A stretch of DNA of 64,000 nucleotides from Brevundimonas huaxiensis (lineage in GTDB: Bacteria > Pseudomonadota > Alphaproteobacteria > Caulobacterales > Caulobacteraceae). Of this stretch, positions 18,541 through 27,526 are shown one piece after another. The DNA is taken from contig NZ_JABBJE010000001.1 of the NCBI RefSeq assembly GCF_014218725.1, positions 124,001 to 188,000 on the forward strand, read 5' to 3'. Below the pieces are notes generated by a model. It was not told the origin of the DNA. It saw only the letters and a program-made list of their open reading frames with translations, and ran no database searches. Within the stretch, counting starts at the first letter, position 1; every line of letters starts with the position of its first letter. Both the position numbers and the translations under genes were made by a program.

Positions 18541-19470
18541 CTAGAGTTGGCCCATCGTATTGTCGTGATCGACGGCCTGTTTCTTCAGCCAGCCGACGAA
18601 GGCGGTCGCGCTGGGCGAGGGCGGCCGGTCGCGAGGCTGGACGACGTAGTAGGCGAACCCGACCGCTTCTGATCCGTCAGGGAAGGGCGCGACCAGTCGC
18701 CCTGACGCCAGGTCCGCCTGGGCCAGGGTGCGTTTGGCCAGGGCCACGCCGCGCCCCGATATGGCGGCCTCGATCAACAGACCCGACTGGTTGAAACGCG
18801 AGCCGCGACGCGGGTCGGGGTGACGAATGCCGCGCGCCTTCAGCCACATGGCCCAGTCGGGACGGCTGGGGTCGCCGTCGTTGGACATGTCGTGCAGCAG
18901 CGTGTGTCCGATCAGATCGGCGGGTTTGCGGATAGGCTTGTCGCCGTCCATCAGCGAGGGGGCGCAGACCGGCAGCACCGTTTCGGTCATCAGCCGATCG
19001 ACCGTCAGACCAGGATAGTCGCCGGGACCGTAGCGCACCGCCAGATCGACCTTGCCATCGCTCAGGTCCGCCGGCTCCATGTCGGCCGAGATCCACAGTT
19101 CGATCTCGGGATGGGCGGTGTGGAAGTCGTCCATGCGCGGCATCAGCCATTTGGAGGCGAAACCGGGCGCGACGCTGATCGACACCTGTTTGCGACGCGG
19201 CGGTTCGCGTAACAGGGCAGAGGCGTCCATCAGCCGTTCGAACCCCTCGCGCAGCAGCGGCACGGAGGAACGGCCCAGATCGGTCAGTTGGAGGCCCCGC
19301 GCCTCGCGCACGAACAGCGGCCCGCCGACGATGTCTTCCAACAGGCGGATCTGCTGGCTGACCGCACCGGGCGTCACCGACAGTTCGTCGGCGGCGCGCG
19401 AAAAGTTCAGGTGACGCGCAGCGGCCTCGAAGGCGCGCAGGGCGTTGAGTGGGAGCAGGGGACGGGCCAT
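18541..19470 (-). CDS. LysR-family regulator (GcvA-like)
   Basis: A 309-residue LysR protein with an N-terminal winged helix (PLLPLNALRAFEAAARHLNF, SRAADELSVTPGAVSQQIRLLE) typical of the GcvA subgroup and a periplasmic-binding-like effector domain. The ATG at 19470 is chosen; the longer frame upstream overlaps the divergent cysG gene. It is divergent from the sulfate-assimilation operon with a short shared control region, so regulation of that operon is plausible, although GcvA-type proteins have many different targets. It converges with dxs. Confidence 0.9.
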   Translation of the reverse strand: MARPLLPLNALRAFEAAARHLNFSRAADELSVTPGAVSQQIRLLEDIVGGPLFVREARGLQLTDLGRSSVPLLREGFERLMDASALLREPPRRKQVSISVAPGFASKWLMPRMDDFHTAHPEIELWISADMEPADLSDGKVDLAVRYGPGDYPGLTVDRLMTETVLPVCAPSLMDGDKPIRKPADLIGHTLLHDMSNDGDPSRPDWAMWLKARGIRHPDPRRGSRFNQSGLLIEAAISGRGVALAKRTLAQADLASGRLVAPFPDGSEAVGFAYYVVQPRDRPPSPSATAFVGWLKKQAVDHDNTMGQL

Positions 19471-19474
19471 CGCG

Positions 19475-19489
19475 GATAGAAATCCTATC
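19475..19489. promoter_or_regulatory. Inverted repeat in the lysR-cysG control region
   Basis: GATAG-N5-CTATC, a perfect 5-bp dyad five bases upstream of the LysR start codon and about 105 bases from the cysG start. LysR proteins often bind such short dyads and repress their own gene. The spacing differs from the textbook T-N11-A box, so the assignment is tentative. Confidence 0.4.
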
Positions 19490-19594
19490 AGCGAGACAAA
19501 GGCAATCTGGTTTGCGGCTCTGGACAGGGAAGACGAAGGTTCGCGCCCTGCCGTCGCCCCTGTCTCCTCTCCCGACGGCCCAGAAAGCAAGACG

Positions 19595-20980
19595 ATGCGT
19601 GTATTTCTCGCCTCCATTCCGCTGGAGGCCGCAAAGATCGTGATCATCGGCGGCGGCGAACCGGCGCTGGCCAAGCTGAGACTGTTCGTGAACACGCCGG
19701 CCGAGGTGGTATGGTTCGCGCCCGACGGCGCGCCCCCCAAGATCGAGATGCCGTTGACGGCGCCGGAGCCGGTGCTGCGTTCGCCAGAGGCTGAAGACTT
19801 GGTGGGCGCACGGCTGGTCTTCATGGCGCTGCACGATGCGGACGAACTGACGCGGCTGGGCGCTCTGGCGCGGGCGGCGGGCGCCCAGGTCAATGTGGTG
19901 GACAAGCCGCATCTGAGCGACTTCCAGACTCCGGCCCTGATCGATCGCGACGAGGTGGTGATCGGCGTCGCGACCGGCGGATCGGCGCCCATCCTGGCGC
20001 GGGACATCCGCACCGCCATCGAAGGCGTGCTGCCGGCCGGCCTGGCCAATGTGGCGCGGCTGGCGCGTGAGTTGCGCGACATGGTCAAGGCCAGCGTGCC
20101 GGACTTCATGGCGCGCCGGCGCTTCTGGGAAAAAGCCTTCCGGGGTCCGGCTGCGACCCTGGCGGCGGAAGGTCGGACGGCCGAGGCGCGGCGCGAGATG
20201 CTGCGTCTGCTGAACGTCGCCGCGCCGGAACAGGGCGTGGTCCACATCGTCGGCGCCGGTCCGGGCGATCCGGAACTGCTGACCCTGAAGGCGCTTCGCG
20301 TATTGCAGGACGCTGACGTCATCATCCACGACCGACTGGTGCCCGAGGCGGTGCTGGAGCGGGCGCGGCGCGACGCCAAGCGGCTGTATGTCGGCAAGGC
20401 GCGCGGCGAGCATTCGGTGCCCCAGGATCAGATCGAGGCCCTGATGATCGAGGAGGCCCGCGCCGGTCATCGGGTCGTGCGGCTAAAGGGCGGCGATCCC
20501 TTTGTGTTCGGGCGTGGCGGCGAGGAGCTGGACGCCATGCGGGCAGCCGGCGTTCCGGTCTTTGTGGTGCCCGGGGTGACGGCGGCCTTGGCCTGCGCCG
20601 CCTCCGCAGGCATTCCCCTGACGCACCGGGACCATGCCCAGGCGGTCACCTTCGTGACGGCCCAGGCCAAGCCGGGCGGCGTCGAGGCCGACTGGACGCG
20701 ATTGGCCGGCCCCAACCACACCCTGGCCATCTACATGGGTTCGGATCGGGCCGAGGAGACGGCTGCGCGCCTGATCGCGGCAGGTCGCGCGCCTTCGACG
20801 CCCGTCGCCATTGTCGAGAACGGCAGCCGCCCGGATGAGCGCGTTCTGACCGGGCGACTGGACGGGCTGGGCGCCCTGGTGCGCGGCGCCGACCTGACCG
20901 GCCCGACCCTGCTCTTCGTCGGCGAAACGGCGGCCTTCTCGGCGGCCCAGCTGGATGTTCGAGCGGAGGTCGCGGCGTGA
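19595..20980 (+). CDS. cysG: Siroheme synthase
   Basis: A 461-residue trifunctional CysG: an N-terminal precorrin-2 dehydrogenase/ferrochelatase part with the NAD-binding IVIIGGGEPALAK, and a C-terminal uroporphyrinogen-III methyltransferase part (VHIVGAGPGDPELLTLKALR, VRLKGGDPFVFGRGGEE). It makes siroheme, the cofactor of the sulfite reductase encoded two genes downstream. The ATG at 19595 is chosen over the longer open frame. The DUF2849 GTG overlaps its stop by four bases. Confidence 0.95.
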   Translation: MRVFLASIPLEAAKIVIIGGGEPALAKLRLFVNTPAEVVWFAPDGAPPKIEMPLTAPEPVLRSPEAEDLVGARLVFMALHDADELTRLGALARAAGAQVNVVDKPHLSDFQTPALIDRDEVVIGVATGGSAPILARDIRTAIEGVLPAGLANVARLARELRDMVKASVPDFMARRRFWEKAFRGPAATLAAEGRTAEARREMLRLLNVAAPEQGVVHIVGAGPGDPELLTLKALRVLQDADVIIHDRLVPEAVLERARRDAKRLYVGKARGEHSVPQDQIEALMIEEARAGHRVVRLKGGDPFVFGRGGEELDAMRAAGVPVFVVPGVTAALACAASAGIPLTHRDHAQAVTFVTAQAKPGGVEADWTRLAGPNHTLAIYMGSDRAEETAARLIAAGRAPSTPVAIVENGSRPDERVLTGRLDGLGALVRGADLTGPTLLFVGETAAFSAAQLDVRAEVAA

Positions 20981-21252
20981 AGATCGTCACCGCAAACCGC
21001 CTGTCGGACGGCCGCGTCATCTATGCGGGCGTGGACAACCAGCCGGTCGAGCACATCGACCAGGCTTCGGTGCTGGACGAGACGGCGGCCGAGGTCGTGC
21101 TAGCTGACGTCGCCGGGCGGCCGGACGTCTTCGTGAACCCCTATCTGGTTGAGGTTCAGGACCGCACGCCGTCAGGCCGCGATCGGCTGAAGGAGCGCAT
21201 CCGTTCGGCCGGGCCGACCGTCGGCCATAGCGTCGTCGGAGGCGTGGGCTGA
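20977..21252 (+). CDS. DUF2849 family protein
   Basis: A 91-residue protein beginning KIVTANRLSDGRVIYAG, matching DUF2849, a small family repeatedly found between cysG and cysI in Alphaproteobacteria. The GTG start overlaps the cysG stop (GTGA) and its stop overlaps the cysI ATG by one base, so it is tightly coupled to sulfite reduction. The biochemical role is not known to me. Confidence 0.85.
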   Translation: MKIVTANRLSDGRVIYAGVDNQPVEHIDQASVLDETAAEVVLADVAGRPDVFVNPYLVEVQDRTPSGRDRLKERIRSAGPTVGHSVVGGVG

Positions 21253-22919
21253 TGTATCGCTATGACGAGTTCGACCATGCCCTGGTGCGTGAACGGGTCG
21301 AGGAGTTCTCGGACCAGGTGGCGCGCCGCGCATCCGGCGCCCTGACCGAGGACGCGTTCAAGCCGCTGCGGCTGATGAACGGGGTCTATCTGCAACTGCA
21401 CGCCTATATGCTGCGCGTCGCCATTCCGTATGGCGTGATGAGCAGCCGTCAGATGCGCCGGCTGGCCCATATCGCGCGGACCTATGACAAGGGTTACGGC
21501 CATTTCACCACCCGCTGCAACATCCAGTACAACTGGCCGGCCCTGACCGATCTGCCGGCGATCCTGAGCGATCTGGCCGATGTCGAGATGCACGCCATCC
21601 AGACCAGTGGCAACTGCATCCGCAACACCACGACCGACGTCTTCGCCGGCGCCGCCGACGACGAGATTGAGGATCCGCGCCCCTGGTGCGAGATCATCCG
21701 CCAGTGGTCGACCATCCACCCGGAGTTCTCCTTCCTGCCGCGTAAGTTCAAGATCGCGGTAATCGGCGCGGAGAAGGACCGGGCGGCGATCCGCACCCAC
21801 GATGTCGGCCTGCAGATCGTGCAGGGCGAGGACGGCGGCACGGCTTTCCGCGTCTTCGTCGGCGGCGGGCAGGGGCGTTTGCCCCATATCGGTCAGGAGA
21901 TCGCTGCGGCCGTTCCGGCGGCGGACCTGCTGGCCTATCTGACCGCGATCCTGCGGGCCTGGAACCTGCTGGGGCGGCGAGACAACATCCACAAGGCGCG
22001 GATAAAGATCCTGGTCGCCTCGCTGGGCATCGAAGCCTTCCGCGAGGAGGTGGACAAACATTACGCCACCTTGCGCGGTGAGGATCTGCGGATTCCCGAC
22101 GACGAGGCCGCGCGTATCCAAGCCTATTTCGCCCCGCCGCCGTTCGAAGCCCTGCCCGAGACCAGCGCCCCGTTCGAGCGCGCCCTTCTGGCCGATCCCG
22201 ATTTCGCCCGGTTCGCGCGTAACAACGTCCGCCGCCACCGTCAGCCGGGCTATGCCTCGGTGGTGGTGTCGCTGAAGCCGGTCGGCGGCGTGCCCGGCGA
22301 CATTACGGCGGACCAGATGGACGCGGTGGCGGACTTGGCCGAGCGCTATTCGTTCGACGAACTGCGCGCCGCCTATGAGCAGAACCTGGTTCTACCCCAT
22401 GTGAAGCTGGACGATGTGCTGACGGTCTGGCGGGCGTTGCGGGAGGCGGGGCTGGCCACGGCCAACGCCGATCTGGCGACCGACGTGATCGCCTGCCCGG
22501 GCCTGGACTATTGCAGCCTGGCCAACGCCCGCTCGATCCCGGTGGCCCAGGCCCTGTCCAAACGTTTGGCGGACATGGACTATCAGGAGACATTGGGGCC
22601 GGTCCGCATCAACATGAGCGGCTGCATCAACGCTTGCGGCCACCACCACGTCGGCCACATCGGCGTGTTGGGCGTCGATCGCAAGGGCGAGGAATACTAC
22701 CAGATCACCGTCGGCGGCTCGCCCGACGAACAGGCGGCGCTGGGCGATATCGTCGGCAAGAGCCTGCCCTCGGATGAGGTGGCGCCGGCCATTCAGCGGA
22801 CCCTGGACCGCTATCTGCAAATCCGCGCCGAAGGCGAGCGGTTTATCGACACAGTGCGCCGCGTCGGTCCCGATCCCTTCCGCGACGCCATATATGAGAC
22901 GCTAGATGCAACGGCTTGA
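21252..22919 (+). CDS. cysI: Sulfite reductase hemoprotein (nitrite/sulfite reductase family)
   Basis: The 555-residue protein has the siroheme/4Fe-4S signature in two parts: CPGLDYC (Cys-X5-Cys) followed by NMSGCINACGHHHVGHIG (Cys-X3-Cys). The upstream half contains GHFTTRCNIQYNW, typical of the family's substrate region. Family members reduce sulfite or nitrite by six electrons; the cysG/cysH neighbours point to sulfite. Its 3' end overlaps the next gene by 14 bases. Confidence 0.93.
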   Translation: MYRYDEFDHALVRERVEEFSDQVARRASGALTEDAFKPLRLMNGVYLQLHAYMLRVAIPYGVMSSRQMRRLAHIARTYDKGYGHFTTRCNIQYNWPALTDLPAILSDLADVEMHAIQTSGNCIRNTTTDVFAGAADDEIEDPRPWCEIIRQWSTIHPEFSFLPRKFKIAVIGAEKDRAAIRTHDVGLQIVQGEDGGTAFRVFVGGGQGRLPHIGQEIAAAVPAADLLAYLTAILRAWNLLGRRDNIHKARIKILVASLGIEAFREEVDKHYATLRGEDLRIPDDEAARIQAYFAPPPFEALPETSAPFERALLADPDFARFARNNVRRHRQPGYASVVVSLKPVGGVPGDITADQMDAVADLAERYSFDELRAAYEQNLVLPHVKLDDVLTVWRALREAGLATANADLATDVIACPGLDYCSLANARSIPVAQALSKRLADMDYQETLGPVRINMSGCINACGHHHVGHIGVLGVDRKGEEYYQITVGGSPDEQAALGDIVGKSLPSDEVAPAIQRTLDRYLQIRAEGERFIDTVRRVGPDPFRDAIYETLDATA

Positions 22920-23982
22920 GGGCATACAGAACGGGCTGCGCCTGTCGGTGACGACCCCGCTCGAGGAGGTCGAGGCGGCCGCCGCAAGCGAAGACACGCT
23001 GGTGCTGGAGTTCGACGCCTTCCGCGACGGACGCGGCTTCTCGCTGGCGGCGGTTCTGCGAGAGCGAGGTTACGCCGGGCGTCTGATCGCGGCGGGCAAG
23101 GTGCTGCCGGATCAGGCGCGACACCTGCGGCGTTCGGGCTTCGATGCGGTGGAACTGGCCGAGAGCGCGGATACGGCGGCCTGGGACCGGATGGACCGGG
23201 CGTTCAGCGGCGCCTATCAGCCGGCGGTCGATCCCGCGCCGACGATCTGGCAGCGTCGGCGTGCGGCGTCGAACGACCGCGACTTAGACGCGCTGGCCGA
23301 ACGATTGAACCGCGAGACCGAGGGCCAAGACGCGTCCGAAATCCTGAAGGCGGCGCTGGATTCGGCGCTGGGCCTACGGGTCGGCGCCATCTCGTCCTTC
23401 GGCGCCGAGTCCGCCGCCCTGCTGGACATCATCGCCGGCGAGGACAAGACCGTGCCGGTGGTGTTTCTGGAGACAGGCCAGCATTTCCTCCAGACCCTGT
23501 CCTATCGCACGCAACTGACCAAGGCGCTGGGCCTGACCGACGTGCGGCTGGTCACGCCGGATGCGGGCGAGAAGGCGACGCTGGATGCGCGCGATGACCT
23601 GTGGAAGACAGACGCGGACGCCTGCTGCGACCTGCGAAAAGTGCGGCCGCTGGCGCGTGCCACAGCGGAGTTCAATGCTCTGATCACCGGGCGGAAGCGC
23701 TATCAGGCCGCGACGCGGGCGAAGCTGAAGCCGTTCGAGGTGTTGGACGGGGTGCTGCGGATCAATCCCCTGGCGAACTGGGACGCCGACGACGTCGAGG
23801 TCTGGCTGGAGGAAAACGATCTGCCGCGTCACCCGCTGGTCGAGCAGGGCTATGCCTCCATCGGCTGCTGGCCCTGCACCCGCGCGGTCCAGGACGGCGA
23901 AGACGCCCGCGCCGGACGTTGGTCGGGCATGGACAAGGTCGAGTGCGGCATCCACTTAGGGCAACGCCAGGCCGCCGCCTGA
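22906..23982 (+). CDS. cysH: DUF934-CysH fusion: (phospho)adenylyl-sulfate reductase
   Basis: The 358-residue protein joins two parts. Residues 1 to about 110 match DUF934 (EFDAFRDGRGFSLAAVLRER, GKVLPDQARHLRRSGFDAV), normally a separate small gene beside cysI and cysH. The rest is a CysH reductase with SSFGAESAALLDII, the C-terminal nucleophile in VECGIHLG (Cys347), and the four iron-sulfur cysteines Cys240-Cys241 and Cys321/Cys324 (GCWPC). Presence of this CC...CXXC set indicates an APS-type assimilatory reductase. It overlaps cysI by 14 bases. A frame-shifted gene boundary is unlikely because the frame is open throughout. Confidence 0.9.
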   Translation: MQRLEGIQNGLRLSVTTPLEEVEAAAASEDTLVLEFDAFRDGRGFSLAAVLRERGYAGRLIAAGKVLPDQARHLRRSGFDAVELAESADTAAWDRMDRAFSGAYQPAVDPAPTIWQRRRAASNDRDLDALAERLNRETEGQDASEILKAALDSALGLRVGAISSFGAESAALLDIIAGEDKTVPVVFLETGQHFLQTLSYRTQLTKALGLTDVRLVTPDAGEKATLDARDDLWKTDADACCDLRKVRPLARATAEFNALITGRKRYQAATRAKLKPFEVLDGVLRINPLANWDADDVEVWLEENDLPRHPLVEQGYASIGCWPCTRAVQDGEDARAGRWSGMDKVECGIHLGQRQAAA

Positions 23983-24018
23983 TCCGCCCTGTTTCGACCT
24001 TCGCCTGAAAGCCTGACC

Positions 24019-25017
24019 TTGTCCGCTACGTCATCCGTCATCGACCTGATCGGCAATACGCCGCTGGTGCGCCTGAACCGCCTGTCCGACGCGACGGGCT
24101 GCGAAATCCTGGGCAAGGCCGAGTTTCTGAATCCCGGCGGCTCGATCAAGGATCGCGCGGCCCTGTCGATCGTGCAGGGCGCGCGGGCGTCGGGCGCGCT
24201 GAAACCCGGCGGGACGATCGTCGAGGGCACGGCCGGCAACACCGGTATCGGCCTGGCCTTGGTCGGGGCCGCCTTGGGGCATCCGGTCGTCATCGTCATT
24301 CCGCGCACTCAGTCGGAAGAGAAGAAATCCGCCATCCGTTCGCTGGGCGCCCGCCTGGTCGAGGTGGACGCCGCGCCCTTTTCCAGCCCGAACCATTTCG
24401 TCCACTATTCCGGGCGTCTGGCCGCTGAGCTGAACGACAGCGAAGAGGCCGGCGCCATCTGGGCCAATCAGTTCGACAACACCGCTAATCGCGAGGCCCA
24501 CTACAACACGACCGGCCCCGAAATCTGGACGCAGACAAACGGTCAGGTCGACGCCTTCGTCTCGGCCGTCGGCTCGGGCGGGACTATCGCCGGCGTCGGC
24601 GCCTATCTGCGCGAACAGAAGCCGGATGTGACCATCGCCCTGGCCGATCCAGCGGGCGCGGCCATGTTCAACTGGTTCACCAAGGGCGAGATGACGGGCG
24701 AGGGATCGTCGATCACCGAGGGGATCGGAGTGGCCCGCATCACCGGCAATCTGGAAGGCTTCAAGCCCGACTACGCCTATCGAATCGAGGACGCGGAGTT
24801 CCTGCCGATCCTGTTCGACCTCGTGAAGCACGAAGGCTTATCGCTGGGCGGATCGGCGGGGGTGAACATCGCCGGCGCTGTACGGCTGGCGCGCGAGCTT
24901 GGCCCCGGCAAGACCATCGTGACCTGCCTGTGCGATCCCGGCTCGCGCTATGCTTCCAAGCTGTTCAATCCGGAATTCCTGAAGTCGAAGGGGTTGCCGG
25001 AACCGGACTGGGCTTAA
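24019..25017 (+). CDS. cysK: Cysteine synthase (O-acetylserine sulfhydrylase A)
   Basis: The PLP enzyme condenses sulfide with O-acetylserine, the last step served by the upstream sulfite reductase. The 332-residue product starts at TTG (SATSSVIDLIGNTPLVRLNR) and has the PLP lysine in NPGGSIKDRAAL, the phosphate-binding GTAGNTGIG, and GSGGTIAGVG. The start follows cysH by 36 bases. It closes the operon; a repeat element follows immediately. Confidence 0.94.
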   Translation: MSATSSVIDLIGNTPLVRLNRLSDATGCEILGKAEFLNPGGSIKDRAALSIVQGARASGALKPGGTIVEGTAGNTGIGLALVGAALGHPVVIVIPRTQSEEKKSAIRSLGARLVEVDAAPFSSPNHFVHYSGRLAAELNDSEEAGAIWANQFDNTANREAHYNTTGPEIWTQTNGQVDAFVSAVGSGGTIAGVGAYLREQKPDVTIALADPAGAAMFNWFTKGEMTGEGSSITEGIGVARITGNLEGFKPDYAYRIEDAEFLPILFDLVKHEGLSLGGSAGVNIAGAVRLARELGPGKTIVTCLCDPGSRYASKLFNPEFLKSKGLPEPDWA

Positions 25018-25024
25018 GCCCATC

Positions 25025-25167
25025 GTCTCCTCCCCACTTGTGGGGAGGGGGACCGCGAAGCGGTGGAGGGGCTCTTGAAGTCCCACAAGCGGCCTGTGAT
25101 GCGGTTAAGAACCCCTCCGTCTCTCCGCTTCGCTCCGAGCCACCTCCCCACGAAGCGGGGAGGAGAC
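25025..25167. repeat. Dispersed intergenic repeat, copy 1
   Basis: A 143-base element whose ends are inverted (gtctcctcccc at the left, ggggaggagac at the right), with internal short dyads such as ACCGCGAAGCGGT. A closely similar copy lies at 63634-63779. It fills the space between cysK and the convergent DUF885 gene and could act as a bidirectional terminator. There is no coding content of its own. Confidence 0.85.
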
Positions 25168-25177
25168 GACGCTTCTG

Positions 25178-26965
25178 CTATTTCGCCTTCTGCTCCGCGA
25201 TCCAGGCGTCCATCCGCTGGTCCAGCAGCGCCAGCGGCAGCGGTCCCTCGACCAGCAGGGCGTCGTGGAAGGTGCGGACGTTGAATTTCGGCCCCAGTTC
25301 TCGCTCGGCCCGCGCGCGAATCTCGCGCAGGCGGATTTCGCCGATCTTGTAGGCCGTGGCCTGGCCGGGCCAGCCGATGTAGCGCTGAAGCTCGGTTTCG
25401 ATGTTGTGGGGCGCGAGCGCCGAGTTGTCGCGGAAACAGCCGCGGGCCTGTTCCTCGGTCCAGCCCATCCAGTGCAGGCCGGTGTCCGCGACCAGTCGGC
25501 AGGCGCGCCACATCTCATAGGACAGGCGGCCGAACCGTTCGTAAGGCGTGCGGTAGAAGCCCATCTCCTCGCCCAGATATTCGGCATATAGGCCCCAGCC
25601 TTCGGTATAGGCGCTGACATTGGCCTGACGGCGGAAATAGGGTTGGCCGGGCGCCTCCTGCTGCAAGGCGATCTGGAGGTGATGGCCCGGAACGGCCTCA
25701 TGCAGGGTCAGGGCGGGCAACTCGTACAGCGGACGCTGATCAAGCTTGGACGTGTTGACGATGTAATGGGCGGCGACGCCGTTCTGCATCGAACCGCCGT
25801 TGTAGCGGCCGGTGGTGTAGTTTTCCTCGATCTGCGGCGGCACGGGCTGCACGTCGTAGGTCAGGCGGGGCAGGGTGGCGAACAGGGGCGGCAGGCCGCC
25901 GTCCGCACGCTTGGCCATCTCCGACGCCTGCTGCAACAGGGCCTCACGGCTGGTCGCATAGAACTGAGGATCGGTGCGCAGGAAGTTCAGGAAGCCGGCG
26001 AAGTCGCCGGTCCAGCCCGACGCCTTCATCTCCACATCCATGCGGGCGCGGATGCGGGCGACCTCGTCCAGACCGATCTGATGGATCTGGTCCGGCGTCA
26101 GGTCTGTCGTGGTGTGACCGCGCACTAGATAGGCGTAGAGTGCCTTGCCGCCGGGTCGATTGCCGATGCCCGGCTGGACCGGCGCCTTGGGCAGATAGTC
26201 GCTCTCGAGGAAGGCCAGCCAGGCCCGGCGCGCGGGAAGGATCGTTTCTGAAACCGCCGCCGTCGCCTCTGCGGTCAGGCGATCCTTATCCGCCTGAGAC
26301 ACGGCGGAGGGCAGGGTCGCCAAGGGTTTCAGCAGCGGCTCGGCGTCCGGCTTGATCGCCACATCGTTTCGCGCCAGCGTCAGCGCGCTTTCGGTCACCG
26401 ATCGCGCCTGGACCAGGCCGGTGTCCAGGCCGCGCCGGGCGTTGGCGGTCGTCTGGGCATAGATTTGGCCAAAGCCCTGGATACGTTTGATATAGGCCTC
26501 GGCCTCCGCGACGGAGTTCAGCCGCGTGCTGCCGCCGACGTAGAGCGCCCAGGTTCCGGGGCCGCCTTCGGAGTCGAACGCCAGGCGGCTGGTGTCGTAG
26601 TCCAATCCTTCCAGGCTGCGGTTAAGCGTGTAGAGCAGGAAGGCGTGGTTGATGCCGCCGGCGTGGGAAAGACTTGCCGGGTCGATGGCCGTCAGCCGCC
26701 GCACGAACGCTTCCAGCGGCGCGCGCTGGGCCAATTCGAACTCCCGCGACAGGTCAGGCACCCGGCCCATCGCCTCGACATCTCCCTCACCGCCGGCCGA
26801 GATCGGATCGACGGACTTCAGATAGGTCTCGTAGTCGGCGATGACGGCGTTCAGCGCGGCGTCTGCCGGGGCGGTTGCGACGGCGGCGGGCGGCGTCTGC
26901 GCCATGGCCACGATCGGCGAACCAGCCGCAAGCATGGCTGCTATAGCCAGATAAGAAATCTTCAT
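25178..26965 (-). CDS. DUF885 family secreted metallopeptidase-like protein
   Basis: A 595-residue exported protein with a signal peptide ending around AMAQ. DUF885 proteins resemble zinc carboxypeptidases; the metal motif is LHEAVPGHHLQIAL (HExxPGHH). The chosen ATG (MKISYLAIAAMLAAG) has AGGAGGGG about six bases upstream. That Shine-Dalgarno is one arm of a perfect inverted repeat. The substrate is unknown, but the family is common in Caulobacterales in several copies. Confidence 0.9.
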   Translation of the reverse strand: MKISYLAIAAMLAAGSPIVAMAQTPPAAVATAPADAALNAVIADYETYLKSVDPISAGGEGDVEAMGRVPDLSREFELAQRAPLEAFVRRLTAIDPASLSHAGGINHAFLLYTLNRSLEGLDYDTSRLAFDSEGGPGTWALYVGGSTRLNSVAEAEAYIKRIQGFGQIYAQTTANARRGLDTGLVQARSVTESALTLARNDVAIKPDAEPLLKPLATLPSAVSQADKDRLTAEATAAVSETILPARRAWLAFLESDYLPKAPVQPGIGNRPGGKALYAYLVRGHTTTDLTPDQIHQIGLDEVARIRARMDVEMKASGWTGDFAGFLNFLRTDPQFYATSREALLQQASEMAKRADGGLPPLFATLPRLTYDVQPVPPQIEENYTTGRYNGGSMQNGVAAHYIVNTSKLDQRPLYELPALTLHEAVPGHHLQIALQQEAPGQPYFRRQANVSAYTEGWGLYAEYLGEEMGFYRTPYERFGRLSYEMWRACRLVADTGLHWMGWTEEQARGCFRDNSALAPHNIETELQRYIGWPGQATAYKIGEIRLREIRARAERELGPKFNVRTFHDALLVEGPLPLALLDQRMDAWIAEQKAK

Positions 26966-26969
26966 GACG

Positions 26970-26988
26970 CCCCTCCTGTCAGGAGGGG
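26970..26988 (-). promoter_or_regulatory. Inverted repeat that can sequester the DUF885 ribosome-binding site
   Basis: CCCCTCCTG-N-CAGGAGGGG, a perfect 9-bp dyad. In the transcript an 8-bp stem with a 3-base loop would cover the whole Shine-Dalgarno sequence, ending five bases before the start codon. Confidence 0.55.
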
Positions 26989-27014
26989 CACGCAAGCCGA
27001 GCAGAGCCGATGCG

Positions 27015-27515
27015 TCAACCGCAGACAATGAAGAACAGCTCGATTTGCACCTTTGCGGCGGGATGGGCGGCATAGACGTGACGTTCGTCGTCAGCCCAGG
27101 CGGCGATCCAGCCCAGACGGCGGAAGCGCTGGAAGACCGGATCCTTGGTCTTGGCCTGCGCCGTCAGCAGTTCGCCGTCATGCACGACGGCCGGCTCGGA
27201 TGCGGCGCGATAGCGCTCGGTGTCGCCGCCGGATTCCAGATAGATTTCGCGGCCCGGCTTGTCGCTGGCGGCCGTCAGTTCCAGTGCGCTCGACCCCACC
27301 TGGCAGGCGAGCCGAAGTTTGACCTCGTCGCTGTTGGCGACGCCGTAGGCCAGCATGGCCTCCTGTCCATCGGTGTTCAGAAACCAGTCGTAACCGGGCG
27401 TGGGCGCGGGCGCAGATGCAGTCGCCGCAGAGCCGGCTGCAGGCATCGGGGCCTGGGTCGCGCAAGCCGCGAGAGCCGAGACGGCGATCAAGGCTGGAAT
27501 GAGTTGAAGACGCAT
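27015..27515 (-). CDS. Hypothetical lipoprotein
   Basis: A 166-residue protein with a lipoprotein signal (LIPALIAVSALAAC) followed by an Ala/Pro linker and a C-terminal beta-rich domain (KLRLACQVGSSALELTAAS). Its C-terminal layout, including L-x-C-x-x-G-S near the domain start and a final Cys near the C-terminus, resembles the next gene upstream (27527-27955), suggesting the two are distant tandem paralogues. No function is recognised. Confidence 0.7.
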   Translation of the reverse strand: MRLQLIPALIAVSALAACATQAPMPAAGSAATASAPAPTPGYDWFLNTDGQEAMLAYGVANSDEVKLRLACQVGSSALELTAASDKPGREIYLESGGDTERYRAASEPAVVHDGELLTAQAKTKDPVFQRFRRLGWIAAWADDERHVYAAHPAAKVQIELFFIVCG

Positions 27516-27526
27516 ACGTGAGTTCC

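Noticed and set aside
18537..18553. GGGCC-N7-GGCCC as a dxs/lysR terminator
   Set aside because: It is short, lacks a T run and lies in the lysR 3' coding end.
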